Assembly: GCA_921293015.1 (NCBI GenBank)
Contig: OV121093.1
Location: forward strand, 25,120,622 to 25,184,621
Length of the DNA stretch: 64,000 nt
Origin: Phorcus lineatus
Taxonomy: Eukaryota; Mollusca; Gastropoda; Trochida; Trochidae
Direction of reading: 5' to 3'
In this document: positions 25,647 to 38,500 of the stretch, in pieces
Numbering within the stretch: the first letter of the stretch is position 1
Layout: the number at the start of each line of letters is the position of its first letter
Program-made: the position numbers and the translations under genes
Notes under the pieces: generated by a model
What the model saw: the letters and a program-made list of their open reading frames with translations, nothing else
The model's database searches: none
What the model was told of the DNA's origin: nothing

Positions 25647-26965
25647 CATCAGGCCATAAGGTCCAGGTCAGCTGTCACGCATCCGTCATAAGTAAACGTT
25701 TCACATTTTCAACCTTACCAGAATTGCTGTAGTCCTAAAGCTGAAACGTTGTGAGGATTTTCATCGTACAAAGCGGATCTGAATTTGTAGCTCTGCGACT
25801 GACATACCCTGGCATTTTCCCTGAAATCTTTTGAAATATTTGTCTCCAAAACAAATTTGCATAGGAGGCCAAGAGTACCATCTTTGTAACATGGATTTTC
25901 AAAGTGGTAAATTTGGTATTAATCCCCCCTTCATATATATGCCTGGCAGGGTCACCATCCTCTAATCTTCTTTTGTCTTCATTCTAGAAATTATTGATGC
26001 TGTTATCTCAAATTTTAAAGTATCATCTTTATAGGAGGGAAATTTTCCTACCCCAAATAATATAGGCATAGGAGGTAGGGTTGATTATTCAAAACCAAAA
26101 CGAGTCGGTACAGGAATCCCAAATTTTCAGAATAACAACTTTGTTTGGTGGCAACCCAAGTTTACATGTAGACTTGGTCTTGGCCCCCCATTCAAATATG
26201 GGCGTACCAGGCTGTCCCCCCTCAACTTTTATTTTGATCTTCAATAAGCGTTAAAGATAAGGAGGTATTTCGATTATCATTCAGGTAAGATGAGTGTTTT
26301 AAACCGAATCTGCATCACCACATATATGATAGTTGCAACAGCCCGACTGAACTGAATGCAAGCATGTTGATGACGCTGAGTGATTATCACAGGTGAGTGG
26401 GGAGGGGATAAATATCTTATTTTCAATGTTGCATTCGTTGTACAGTATTGATTGAGATGACCTCAGAGGTAATATTTTGAGTAATGATAAAACGTTTAAC
26501 ATAATCTTATTGGTCTGGAATTCAGTTTCCCTTTGGGCCAAACATCACGTTTATAACAAAATAAGAAAGCAAAAAATAACTACCAATTCTCTTGGTATGT
26601 TAGTATAGGGTGTTTGTAAATAATGATATTTTGCTGATTTCCAGCATCTGTTTAATTGTTTTTACATGCATTTATTGCTAACAGAAATATGTTTTAAGAT
26701 AAAAGACCAGGGAGTAAATATTTAAGAGTGATTGGAAAGAAGCCAAAATGTAGTTACTCCCTAACATATTGAGTTTTTCCTAGAAATTGTTTTTCAATCT
26801 GCATCATGGATTAAGGAATATGAAATTGTTTCATTGACTTTCTTCAATTTTTTTGCACTGACACAGGGCTGTTTTGCTGATGTATTTCACTTAGAGAACT
26901 AACGGGTGTATATCTCCGTCTTCAAAGCAAACAACACAAAGGCTGATGATCTACAGAGCCTATGG
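25647..26965. mobile_element. Second pearl/HINE-like element, without tandem core
   Basis: Begins AAGCTCATCAGGCCATAAGG and ends CTGATGATCTACAGAGCC (about 26943), the same inverted end signature as the intron 6 element of LMAN1. The left part keeps CATCCGTCATAAGTAAACG, related to the GTCCGTCC..AAAC segment of the other copy. The interior contains degenerate repeats (CATAGGAGG motifs) but no reading frame. Confidence 0.45.
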
Positions 26966-28412
26966 TTAAATTTTCGGGAGAATTATTTGATTAAAATGTA
27001 ATGTTACTCATTTATGTCATGTAATCAGAGGATTGGCATGTCATGTCATTTTATAAATAACCGTTGTTACTTAATGTACTACTTATATTGTTTATTCAAA
27101 TAAAGAGAGGCTAGTTTCTTGACCATACATTGTGTTGTCAGTCTTCAAAGACATATCCTATCTCGCGTCATTGTCTGAGCTTTGGAAATACAACAAGCTC
27201 TCTAAAGTGTGTACACGTTCTTTAAGGTGTAGACAGGGATAGAAGCACCAAGACAAGACATTTGAGCTGTTAGATTATTTCTATAACAACCAGAAATAAG
27301 CTATGGACAGGCAGCCGTCTCTACCACTGTTTGTTGAAGACAGCTCTGTAAAAGCACCAAGTTTAGGTGCTATGGTCAATGGTTTGCTGGTTCAAGCCAA
27401 AACTTTTGCCACTGCAGACACAATGGTATTCATCCACTGTCACCAAGGGCCTAATGTACGGACAGTATAAGCCTTTCTAAGATGCCTAGCGGTGAGAACA
27501 ATCGAAAAAAAAGTACTTTATCAGACAATAAAGGTATAGTTTTTTCATGACGTAACAATTGAATGACGTTATATCCGCTCTTCCCCGCTACCCCCTCGTG
27601 ATCAAGCGTCCATGGTAACCTTTCATCTCGGTTCTTTCGATCAACAGGGCTTATCCCTATCAATGTCTATCGTATTGGCGATTTGCCGATAATATTTATT
27701 TTAATGGAGACTAGTTTCGAATCATATAGTTCTATATACCGGAAAGAAAAATGGAAAGCAAATGCTTGTCGACTGTCGAGTCACCGCGTTGTTTCACGTC
27801 AGGTCACGGCGCCCCGTGGGACTGTGACGTTGGTTCACGTCAACCGTCTTTACCAGGTTCAATGTAATAAAGTCAACCTAATAATTAAGTAATTCTAGGT
27901 GTACAGCCCCAACAGTCTGCTTATATACGAGACTAAAGCATCACCTTCAACGTTTATGACAGCAGCAAAAAAATAGATGTCCGGATTCAGTCCGCCATCA
28001 CGCTTCCAAAACAAAAAATACCCATAATTCCTTGTGGAATGTTAACCACGTGATAAGCCTTAGATGGGCAATGTGGCCCGCACTGCATAATCGCACGACA
28101 TGAGTTTGTAAAAGTAAAGGTTTTTTTTAACAAGAGGTGTTAATTTGTTTGTTTAAGTTTTTAAAGAAAAAAATAAGAAGAACATATAATTCAAAATTGA
28201 ATAAATGAAAAAGTTAGGGTGCAAAACTTCAGTAATCAAAGCTTTAACCAACTAAATGTCGTTTTAAACTAGGGGTTGAGTTCCATACTTGGAATAGCCA
28301 ACAGTTAGCCCTGTTCATGGATTATTAATGTGAGCAGTGTAAACACTATACTTTATTTCGAGATTATTAAAATCAGAGTGGTCCCCGTATAGATTATTTT
28401 AGCATCTTAGAA
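26966..28412. other. Intergenic, one CpG-richer patch, no gene recognised
   Basis: Mostly unremarkable sequence apart from the CpG-richer patch at 27540-27850, listed separately. Open frames here are short and lack support. Confidence 0.4.
27540..27850. promoter_or_regulatory. CpG-richer patch with three TGACGT (CRE half-site) motifs
   Basis: TGACGT occurs at 27548-27553, 27564-27569 and 27825-27830. CG dinucleotides are clearly more common than in the flanks (for example CACGGCGCCCCGTGG). It could be a promoter, but no transcript can be assigned to it. Confidence 0.2.
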
Positions 28413-28586
28413 AAGAAATAAAGTTCGCTCTACCCCAATGTGTTTTGTAATAAAGTATAGTTTTGCCCTGAACTATCATAACGTTAAAGCACTCGGACTA
28501 CCGTCCTCGTGCTTTAACTATAATAGTTCAGGGCAAAACTATACTTTATTACAAAACACATTGGGGTAGAGCGAACTTTATTTCTT
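28413..28586. repeat. 174-bp fold-back palindrome
   Basis: 28413-28492 and 28509-28586 are near-perfect reverse complements (outer arms begin AAGAAATAAAGTTCGCTC and end GAGCGAACTTTATTTCTT). The central loop of about 16 bases is TCGGACTACCGTCCTC. A few mismatches occur near CATAACG/TATAG. This fits a young fold-back MITE or a recent inverted duplication. Confidence 0.85.
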
Positions 28587-29335
28587 AAATAGCAGAACTA
28601 AAACTAAACTGCTTCTTTGTGATTTAAAACAATATCGTTTTCAATTGTATTTATTCACCACGTGTGCATTAGATTAATGACAAGGTTGTTAAATTCGAGG
28701 TACTTCAACATCATTATCATCTTGTTAAAATTCAATTTAAAAATATTTTTTGTGATTTGCTGTTGAAAGATTTTCGTAAATCCGCTTCAGAATATTTACA
28801 AAAGACAAGTAACGTTTTGCTTTGTCGAAATCTAACTAAGTCATGTAATGCACACGCCGATCATGTGGCCTACGTTTTTTTTTACTTGAAGGTAGATCCG
28901 TATGATAGACTGCAAAATAATCTTTTCACGTGTGTGCAATATAACTGTAATTCATGATTCTTTTTAATTTCAAGGATGTACGAACGCGTCTTTTTCATAA
29001 CACAAAACTGTTGTTGAAGTTTGACATATTACATGCCGTGGCCTCAAATTTAATAAAGTTTGACAATAAACACTTTGCAACGATTCCCTTTCAAAACGGA
29101 TACATTTCTATGAAAAACATATCTACACAATTGTTATAAACTTTCATCAAAATCTACAGTAAATATCGATGGACCACACACTTGATGGATCTATCATAAG
29201 AAAGTACAAAGTGTATGCTTGGAATCACACTTGCAAAGATATATTTTTAAAAATTGTCTTCATTAAGTAGGTGGTGACCAATCGCTGCAAACGCGGGGGA
29301 CACTGTCGCTATCTTTGTCTTTGACATCGGAATTT

Positions 29336-29338
<3 letters not shown>
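28587..29338. other. AT-rich stretch, nothing recognised
   Basis: Open frames up to 66 codons are AT-driven and without motifs. Confidence 0.4.

Positions 29339-29426
<88 letters not shown>
29339..29426. repeat. (TA)n microsatellite, about 44 units
   Basis: Uninterrupted TA dinucleotides; a likely cruciform-forming and length-variable site. Confidence 0.98.
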
Positions 29427-29428
<2 letters not shown>

Positions 29429-29799
29429 AATCAAAATACAACAAAGAATAATACTCTATTCAATGCAAAATATATTCACAAAATGGTATAAAAGTTTATA
29501 AAATATATTATTTAATCTAATGGCATTAAGGCCCACATTAGGTTCATATCTGTGCTGGTAAATATGTGTTTTGTTTGTTTAAAATTGTATTATAACTTGA
29601 ATTCGTCTTCCATCATTATTTGGTATATGATGATCCGTAAAACAAACAAAACTCATTCATGTCTGAAGTATCACAATTATATGTCCTAACCAATTGTCTT
29701 GCACCTTAAGAAAGTTGAAGGTTGCCTTGCACCAACCTTTCAACAGTTGAGATGAAGATTACACAATTTTGTTTATATGAAATTAGATTGTAAAATCAC

Positions 29800-30565
29800 G
29801 GCGGGTCGGTTGATATCAAGACACATGAAGGTCTGTTGATATGTACTTGAAATTACATGAAGGTGGGTTGAAATCAAGTTGATGACACATGAAGGCGAGT
29901 TGATAACAAGTTGATAACACGTGAAGGTCGGTTGATATATAGTTGATCTTACACGAAGGCGGTGGATATCAAGTTGATATCACATGAAGGTGGATTGACA
30001 TCAACTTGGTATCACATTAAGGTGGTTTGTTATGAAGTTGTTGTCACATAAATGTGGTGTGTTATAAAGTTGGGGGCAAATTCAGGTGGTTTGTTATGAA
30101 GTTGGTGTCACATTAAGGTGGTTTGTTATGAAGTTGTTGTCACATAAAGGTGGTGTGTTATAAAGTTGGGGGCACATTCAGGTGGTTTGTTATGAAGTTG
30201 GTGTCACATTAAGGTGGTTTGATAGTAGTATAACTTTGGTTGATAATTGAACACAAGTCAATTGTCTCATGCCGGTGGGTCAGTTGATATCAAGAAAAAT
30301 TTAGAATCAAGGTTGACAAGAAAGAGTTGAAGGTCACATGGCGGGTTGTACGATTAAAAACAAGGTTTCCATTAAGGTAAGGTTGGTAAATGTCGATTCG
30401 ATGCGGTTGATTTCAAGTTGAGTTGGTTGATATCGATTCGGAGAGTTTGATTTCAAGTTGAGTTTGTTGATATCGATTCAAAGCGGTTGATTTCAAGTTG
30501 AGTTGGTTGATATCGATTCGAAGCGGTTGATCTCAAGTTGAAGGTCACATCAAGGTGAGTTGGTT
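29800..30565. repeat. Decayed tandem repeats built on TTGATATCAAGTTGA-like words
   Basis: Three blocks: degenerate copies of TTGATATCAAGTTGATATCA with CACATGAAGG (29800-30010); about six copies of a 32-bp unit containing TTGTTATGAAGTTGGTGTCA (30020-30225); and four copies of a 40-bp unit containing GGTTGATATCGATTCGAAGC (30380-30545). No coding potential. Confidence 0.8.
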
Positions 30566-30818
30566 GAAATGAAGCTGCATGTAGCATGACAACATGAAGA
30601 CCAGATCTTGTGATTTAATCACTTTCAAATACAGCGCACATGGTCTTCTCAGGTGTCAAATACTCTGAAAAGTAAGTGAAACAACCCCTTTCAGCAGATA
30701 TGTCTTTTAAATGATTTTAAGTTAATAGAATGTACACATTTTATGTATAACTTGGTTTATCTATCACTTGTGATGCAACATTTTACTGTACACCCGCTCT
30801 GTTAAGAAATAGATACAG

Positions 30819-30928
30819 AATTTAAGTTTCCAATCATTGAGCCAAAACTTCAACTTCAGAGTGCATCGCATTCAGTGGTGGTTATCAACGACCTCAAGGA
30901 AATTTCTGATTTGGCACAGAAAATGTGA
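30819..30928 (+). CDS. Possible terminal coding exon of an unrecognised gene
   Basis: After an acceptor-like ATACAG, the plus strand reads FKFPIIEPKLQLQ, then VVVINDLKEISDLAQKM and a TGA stop, with protein-like composition in AT-rich surroundings. A possible preceding exon ends at a GTAAGT donor at 30672, in a compatible phase (frame reading WSSQVSNTLK). No domain is recognised and no further exons were found. It may be a gene-fragment relic. Confidence 0.22.
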
Positions 30929-32504
30929 CTGAATGCATCAAGACTTATATTAACCAGTGATTGATCCCCAGTGAGTTATAAAAGGGGAACATTTGATAAA
31001 GTTATTGAGATGGGGTCAAATTATTCTATTCTTTATTCTTGATGGGTGACATCCTCTGATGTTGTTGTCGACAAGCAGTTCATGATAAGCTATTGCCATG
31101 TTATATATCATACAAGTACTTACCATATTTGTAGACATGATCAACATCATCTCCTCTTGTGCTTCAATGTCCCTGCTTATTGGATAATCCTTCTGTCAAT
31201 AAAAATTCTCCAGTTAGGAGTTATGAATATCCCCTATTAGGGTAGTTGCGGTAACTATCAAAATCAAACATGCAACTACCCTAATAAAACTTAAACATTG
31301 ACATTTTTAATCAACCAATGTCGGAGGCTCTATTATTTTTTGTAACACAAGTAGAGTTTGATCTTAATAGATTTCAGAACGTTCTGTTTATCTTTGATTG
31401 GTGCAAAAACTGCTTATGTTATGAGAAAATTCAAGTTATCTAGCCGAGCCTAAATATTCATCCCGTAGAGTCAAATCTATATCAAAAGTTTTCAATGCCA
31501 GCCAAACAACATTCTTATAAAGCAGCAGAAGTTTGAATGTTTCACCACATCCGTATGTATTTTATCTACATGACCTTATTAACACAATTAATCTATATCT
31601 TTCTTTCTGTGCATTAATAGAGTCAAAAATCAGCGAGCATACGCAACAGTACATTGTTCTTTTAATAAAAAAAATAATAATTTAAACATTTTAATTTGTA
31701 ACTATCTTAAATCAGTTACAATAAAATGGTAATTTCCAGTAACAATTAGTACTTTTTGATGAATTACGTCGGACGTACTCAAATACTCTTTATCAAAGTT
31801 AACATATGTATCTCTCATACAGTTATTAAAAAGTAAAAGGACGAGATGAAGGTTAATTTGATGTTGCAGTTGCTATTCAAAGAAACGGAGGCATATTCCT
31901 CGATCTCATGTTGTAGGGTCAGCGAACATGAAGCCACTGTCAATAGGGGATATAAGTTTACCCTAGTGTTAGCTTTGTTTTTGCCAGGGGAGCCGGGTAG
32001 ATGGTGTCTGCGGAGCAGCCTCTAATTTCCGTTTGGCAGACACATTGGTGCCGTCTGGTTGCCATTTGGTTGCGGATGATTGCAATTGCCATCTGGTAGC
32101 CGTCGTGTTGACATCTACTTGCTGCTAGTTGCAATCTTGGTTGTAATTTGGTTGATGCTGATTTCCGCCTGGTAAATGTTGCTTCTGGTTGCCGTTTGGT
32201 TACTGTCCATGCTACATTCTGTGAACATTCTGAACATATATAGACAACACATTGTATAAAACCCTCTTTTTGTTTCATATGGTTTACCACAACAGTCTTG
32301 GTGGCATTTTGAAATGCCTATGGATCCATCTTCACTACTTACTTTATCTTCTATGACGCCTCACAGCATCTCAAAAGAATATTATAGTAGGTCCAGAAGT
32401 CACGGATAACCAGCTGTCCATCTTCACTACTTACCTTCCTTTATCTGCTTAAGGCATATAATGAATACATTCAAATTCATGATGAAAACTTCAAAGAACT
32501 CTCC
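30929..32504. other. Intergenic stretch downstream of the mucin gene
   Basis: AT-rich. A small hairpin at about 31234-31288 pairs TTAGGGTAGTTGC with GCAACTACCCTAA. The sequence at 31970-32240 is richer in GGTTGCCGTTTGGTT-like words, a short degenerate repeat. No gene recognised. Confidence 0.4.
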
Positions 32505-32543
32505 TTAAGACGTTTCAACCGGTGGTTTCAGCTTGTTAAACAT
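32505..32543 (-). CDS. Candidate terminal exon ending NKLKPPVETS-stop
   Basis: Acceptor CTATTATTTCAG, phase 0, encodes MFNKLKPPVETS followed by TAA at 32507-32505. In frame with the preceding candidate exon. Confidence 0.35.
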   Translation of the reverse strand: MFNKLKPPVETS

Positions 32544-35500
32544 CTGAAATAATAGTAAAAGCCAAAACACTACAATTAACACTTCAACCATAGACATGTT
32601 CAATGTAAACTGTTTTCAAACCACACCCTGTCATCAATCGAGGACCAGACACAGAATGAACTGGCTGTGTTCTTCGGAGAAACTCCACCTAATTCTTGTT
32701 TTCAATAAACAGAGCATTTCACAACTTACCATCTCAACTTCTTTCTTCAGCGTGAAGAAGACTGGATGCATCTGCTGGGCCCCTCTAAAAGCTGTATCCA
32801 ATGCTGTCACCCAGCTGTTGTAGCACCTGCAACATACATCCTTACCTTTATGGTTAATTGGTTATACTCCACTCCAGCCATGTGTCCTCATATAACGTCA
32901 CTCCGCACTGCAATCAGTCACGCTGCCGTTGTTTCAATCAAATTCGAGATGCCATCACCGTCATTGATCTCTGCTGATGGTGGTATGTAGAATATGCAGT
33001 CAGTGTCTCTGATGTTAACGAAGATGCTGCTCCCTCAGGCGGCTCACCTCCAGACACCATGTGGGTGTATGCTACTACTTACTATACTTACTCTCTCTCC
33101 TTCCTAGACCAAGTTTGTATCTGTCTAAGTAGCGTAAAACAGTTTAGTTTGGTTTTAAAAAACAACATTTACTTCATGTTTATCTTGACAGAAAATATGA
33201 TTTTTCATTTTGCTTGAACTTAGGTTCAAATCTATAAACTTGTAGCTATATCTTTTCATCTCATGTTGAAAGATAACCCGAAATCAGCCATGTAAATGTT
33301 AAAAAGTAGAAATTCGGCGTCTTATTTACATATACGTTTGTAAAATGACCTACTAAACACATCCACCCAATTTTTGTCTTTGTGTTTGCTGTCCGGTTTT
33401 TGTTAATTGTCACTACACTTAACTGATCAACAAAGTATGCTGATTTTTTTGGAACAATCACTATTTCTCGATAAAATAACGCCATTATAAATAAAACTAG
33501 CATATTGAACTTATAAAACCTCTTGAATTTAACAGAATATTTTAGGTGCATTTTAAAAAGTATTCATTACCAATTGAGAAATACTGAATGTTTGATTTAA
33601 TAAATACAGTAAAAGATTATATAAAATGTCACACATACCGTAATTTGATGCAGCGATTACCAGAAGATTGGAGATAGAAATTGCGAAGGAAAATTGTATC
33701 TGTTGAGGTGAACCATCTTAAAATGATAATTCTTCTTGCTTGGAAATTTACGAAGAACGCAATCACGTATTGGTAAAAGTAATCAAAATATAGTCCGGTT
33801 CTTCAGGTGACGATCCATCAGAAACACAGTCGGATTTTCTTATCCTTCTCGAACCGAAATTCACGCGAAATAGCGAAACATCACGAAATTGTGTCCTTAA
33901 CAGGAATGGCTTAATTCAAAACGGTTTTTCATATTTTCCTTCTTAATTGTCCGACAGTTTCTTGGAGATCCTCGGAGCACTCTTAAAATTCCTAAACAGC
34001 TATCAAAGACAAGAACACAACAATAACAGATAATAAATTGGTTGATAAATAGATATACCTCCGAAAAAAAAACCTATCAACATAAATTAAAACAAAAAAA
34101 CTTAATACTCAATCCTCATTATACCTGACGTTGACGTTGTAGTAGTTGTGGGAGATGTTGTTTCACTTGTTGTAACACTGGTAGTAGTTGTAGGAGATGT
34201 TGTCTCACTTGTTGTGCCACTGGTAGTAGTTGTGGGAGATGTTGTCTCACTTGTTGTGCCACTGGTAGTAGTTGTGGGAGATGTTGTCTCGCTTGTTGTG
34301 CCACTGGTAGTAGTAGTAGTGGGAGATGTTGTCTCACTTGTTGTGCCACTGGTAGTAGTAGTGGGAGATATTGTCTCACTTGTTGTGCCACTGGTAGTAG
34401 TTGTGGGAGATGTTGTCTCGCTTGTTGTGCTACTAGGAGTGGTTGTCGTAGTCGTAGGAGATGTTGTCTCACTTGTTGTGCCACTGGTAGTAGTTGTGGG
34501 AGATGTTGTTTCACTTGTTGTGCTACTAGGAATGGTTGTCGTAGTAGTGGGAGATGTTGTCTCACTTGTTGTGCCACTGGTAGTAGTTGTTGAAGATGTT
34601 GTTTCACTTGTTGTGCTACTAGGAATGGTTGTCGTAGTAGTGGGAGATGTTGTCTCACTTGTTGTGCCACTGGTAGTAGTTGTGGGAGATGTTGTTTCAC
34701 TTGTTGTGCTACTAGGAATGGTTGTCGTAGTAGTGGGAGATGTTGTCTCACTTGTTGTGCCACTGGTAGTAGTTGTAGGAGATGTTGTTTCACTTGTTGT
34801 CCTACTAGGAATGGTTGTCGTAGTAGTGGGAGATGTTGTCTCACTTGTTGTGCCACTGTTAGTAGTTGTGGGAGATGTTGTCTCGCTTGTTGTGCCACTG
34901 GTAGTGGTTGTGGGAGATGCTGTTTCACTTGTGCTACTAGGAGTGGTTGTCGTAGTCGTAGGTGATGTTGTCTCGCTTGTTGTGCCACTGGTAGTAGTTG
35001 TGGGAGATGTTGTCTCACTTGTTGTGCCACTGGTAGTAGTAGTGGGAGATGTTGTCTCGCTTGTTGTGCCACTGGTAGTAGTTGTGGGAGATGTTGTCTC
35101 GCTTGTTGTGCTACTAGGAGTGGTTGTCGTAGTTGTGGGAGATGTTGTCTCACTTGTTGTGCCACTGGTAGTAGTTGTGGGAGATGTTGTTTCACTTGTT
35201 GTGCTACTAGGAATGGTTGTCGTAGTAGTGGGAGATGTTGTCTCACTTGTTGTGCCACTGGTAGTAGTTGTGGGAGATGTTGTTTCACTTGTGCTACTAG
35301 GAATGGTTGTCGTAGTAGTGGGAGATGTTGTCTCACTTGTTGTGCCACTGGTAGTGGTTGTGGGAGATGTTGTTTCACTTGTTGTGCTACTAGGAATGGT
35401 TGTCGTAGTAGTGGGAGATGTTGTCTCACTTGTTGTGCCACTGGTAGTAGTTGTGGGAGATGTTGTTTCACTTATTGTGCTACTAGGAGTGGTTGTCGTA

Positions 35501-38500
35501 GTCGTAGGTGATGTTGTCTCGCTTGTTGTGCCACTGGTAGTGGTTGTGGGAGATGTTGTTTCACTTGTTGTGCTACTAGGAGTGGTTGTCGTAGTTGTGG
35601 GAGATGTTGTCTCGCTTGTTGTGCTACTTGGAATGGTTGTCGTAGTCGTGGGTGAAGTTGTCTCACTTGTTGTGCCACTGGTAGTAGTAGTGGGAGATGT
35701 TGTCTCACTTGTTGTGCCACTGGTAGTAGTTGTGGGAGATGTTGTCTCGCTTGTTGTGCCACTGGTAGTAGTTGTGGGAGATGTTGTCTCACTTGTTGTG
35801 CCACTGGTAGTAGTAGTGGGAGATGTTGTCTCGCTTGTTGTGCCACTGGTAGTAGTTGTGGGAGATGTTGTCTCGCTTGTTGTGCTACTAGGAGTGGTTG
35901 TCGTAGTTGTGGGAGATGTTGTCTCACTTGTTGTGCCACTGGTAGTAGTTGTGGGAGATGTTGTTTCACTTGTTGTGCTACTAGGAATGGTTGTCGTAGT
36001 AGTGGGAGATGTTGTCTCACTTGTTGTGCCACTGGTAGTAGTTGTGGGAGATGTTGTTTCACTTGTGCTACTAGGAATGGTTGTCGTAGTAGTGGGAGAT
36101 GTTGTCTCACTTGTTGTGCCACTGGTAGTGGTTGTGGGAGATGTTGTTTCACTTGTTGTGCTACTAGGAATGGTTGTCGTAGTAGTGGGAGATGTTGTCT
36201 CACTTGTTGTGCCACTGGTAGTAGTTGTGGGAGATGTTGTTTCACTTATTGTGCTACTAGGAGTGGTTGTCGTAGTCGTAGGTGATGTTGTCTCGCTTGT
36301 TGTGCCACTGGTAGTGGTTGTGGGAGATGTTGTTTCACTTGTTGTGCTACTAGGAGTGGTTGTCGTAGTTGTGGGAGATGTTGTCTCGCTTGTTGTGCTA
36401 CTTGGAATGGTTGTCGTAGTCGTGGGTGAAGTTGTCTCACTTGTTGTGCCACTGGTAGTAGTAGTGGGAGATGTTGTCTCACTTGTTGTGCCACTGGTAG
36501 TAGTTGTGGGAGATGTTGTCTCACTTGTTGTGCCACTGGTAGTAGTTGTGGGAGATGTTGTTTCACTTGTTGTGCTACTAGGAATGGTTGTCGTAGTAGT
36601 GGGAGATGTTGTCTCACTTGTTGTGCCACTGGTAGTAGTTGTGGGAGATGTTGTTTCACTTGTGCTACTAGGAATGGTTGTCGTAGTAGTGGGAGATGTT
36701 GTCTCACTTGTTGTGCCACTGGTAGTGGTTGTGGGAGATGTTGTTTCACTTGTTGTGCTACTAGGAATGGTTGTCGTAGTAGTGGGAGATGTTGTCTCAC
36801 TTGTTGTGCCACTGGTAGTAGTTGTGGGAGATGTTGTTTCACTTATTGTGCTACTAGGAGTGGTTGTCGTAGTCGTAGGTGATGTTGTCTCGCTTGTTGT
36901 GCCACTGGTAGTGGTTGTGGGAGATGTTGTTTCACTTGTTGTGCTACTAGGAGTGGTTGTTGTAGTTGTGGGAGATGTTGTCTCGCTTGTTGTGCTACTT
37001 GGAATGGTTGTCGTAGTCGTGGGTGAAGTTGTCTCACTTGTTGTGCCACTGGTAGTAGTAGTGGGAGATGTTGTCTCACTTGTTGTGCCACTGGTAGTAG
37101 TTGTGGGAGATGTTGTCTCACTTGTTGTGCCACTGGTAGTAGTTGTGGGAGATGTTGTCTCACTTGTTGTGCCACTGGTAGTAGTTGTGGGAGATGTTGT
37201 TTCACTTGTGCTACTAGGAATGGTTGTCGTAGTAGTGGGAGATGTTGTCTCACTTGTTGTGCCACTGGTAGTGGTTGTGGGAGATGTTGTTTCACTTGTT
37301 GTGCTACTAGGAATGGTTGTCGTAGTAGTGGGAGATGTTGTCTCACTTGTTGTGCCACTGGTAGTAGTTGTGGGAGATGTTGTTTCACTTATTGTGCTAC
37401 TAGGAGTGGTTGTCGTAGTCGTAGGTGATGTTGTCTCGCTTGTTGTGCCACTGGTAGTGGTTGTGGGAGATGTTGTTTCACTTGTTGTGCTACTAGGAGT
37501 GGTTGTCGTAGTTGTGGGAGATGTTGTCTCGCTTGTTGTGCTACTTGGAATGGTTGTCGTAGTCGTGGGTGAAGTTGTCTCACTTGTTGTGCCACTGGTA
37601 GTAGTAGTGGGAGATGTTGTCTCACTTGTTGTGCCACTGGTAGTAGTTGTGGGAGATGTTGTCTCGCTTGTTGTGCCACTGGTAGTAGTTGTGGGAGATG
37701 TTGTCTCGCTTGTTGTGCTACTAGGAGTGGTTGTCGTAGTTGTGGGAGATGTTGTCTCACTTGTTGTGCCACTGGTAGTAGTTGTGGGAGATGTTGTTTC
37801 ACTTGTTGTGCTACTAGGAATGGTTGTCGTAGTAGTGGGAGATGTTGTCTCACTTGTTGTGCCACTGGTAGTAGTTGTGGGAGATGTTGTTTCACTTGTG
37901 CTACTAGGAATGGTTGTCGTAGTAGTGGGAGATGTTGTCTCACTTGTTGTGCCACTGGTAGTGGTTGTGGGAGATGTTGTTTCACTTGTTGTGCTACTAG
38001 GAATGGTTGTCGTAGTAGTGGGAGATGTTGTCTCACTTGTTGTGCCACTGGTAGTAGTTGTGGGAGATGTTGTTTCACTTATTGTGCTACTAGGAGTGGT
38101 TGTCGTAGTCGTAGGTGATGTTGTCTCGCTTGTTGTGCCACTGGTAGTGGTTGTGGGAGATGTTGTTTCACTTGTTGTGCTACTAGGAGTGGTTGTCGTA
38201 GTTGTGGGAGATGTTGTCTCGCTTGTTGTGCTACTTGGAATGGTTGTCGTAGTCGTGGGTGAAGTTGTCTCACTTGTTGTGCCACTGGTAGTAGTAGTGG
38301 GAGATGTTGTCTCACTTGTTGTGCCACTGGTAGTAGTTGTGGGAGATGTTGTCTCGCTTGTTGTGCCACTGGTAGTAGTTGTGGGAGATGTTGTCTCGCT
38401 TGTTGTGCTACTAGGAGTGGTTGTCGTAGTTGTGGGAGATGTTGTCTCACTTGTTGTGCCACTGGTAGTAGTTGTGGGAGATGTTGTTTCACTTGTTGTG

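Noticed and set aside
31226-31953. 12-bp inverted pair ATATCCCCTATT / AATAGGGGATAT as ends of a mobile element
   Set aside because: At this length and spacing an inverted 12-mer is expected by chance in a window of this size, and no target duplication is seen.
33261-33551. 96-codon minus-strand frame
   Set aside because: AT-driven composition, no motif and no convincing splice sites.
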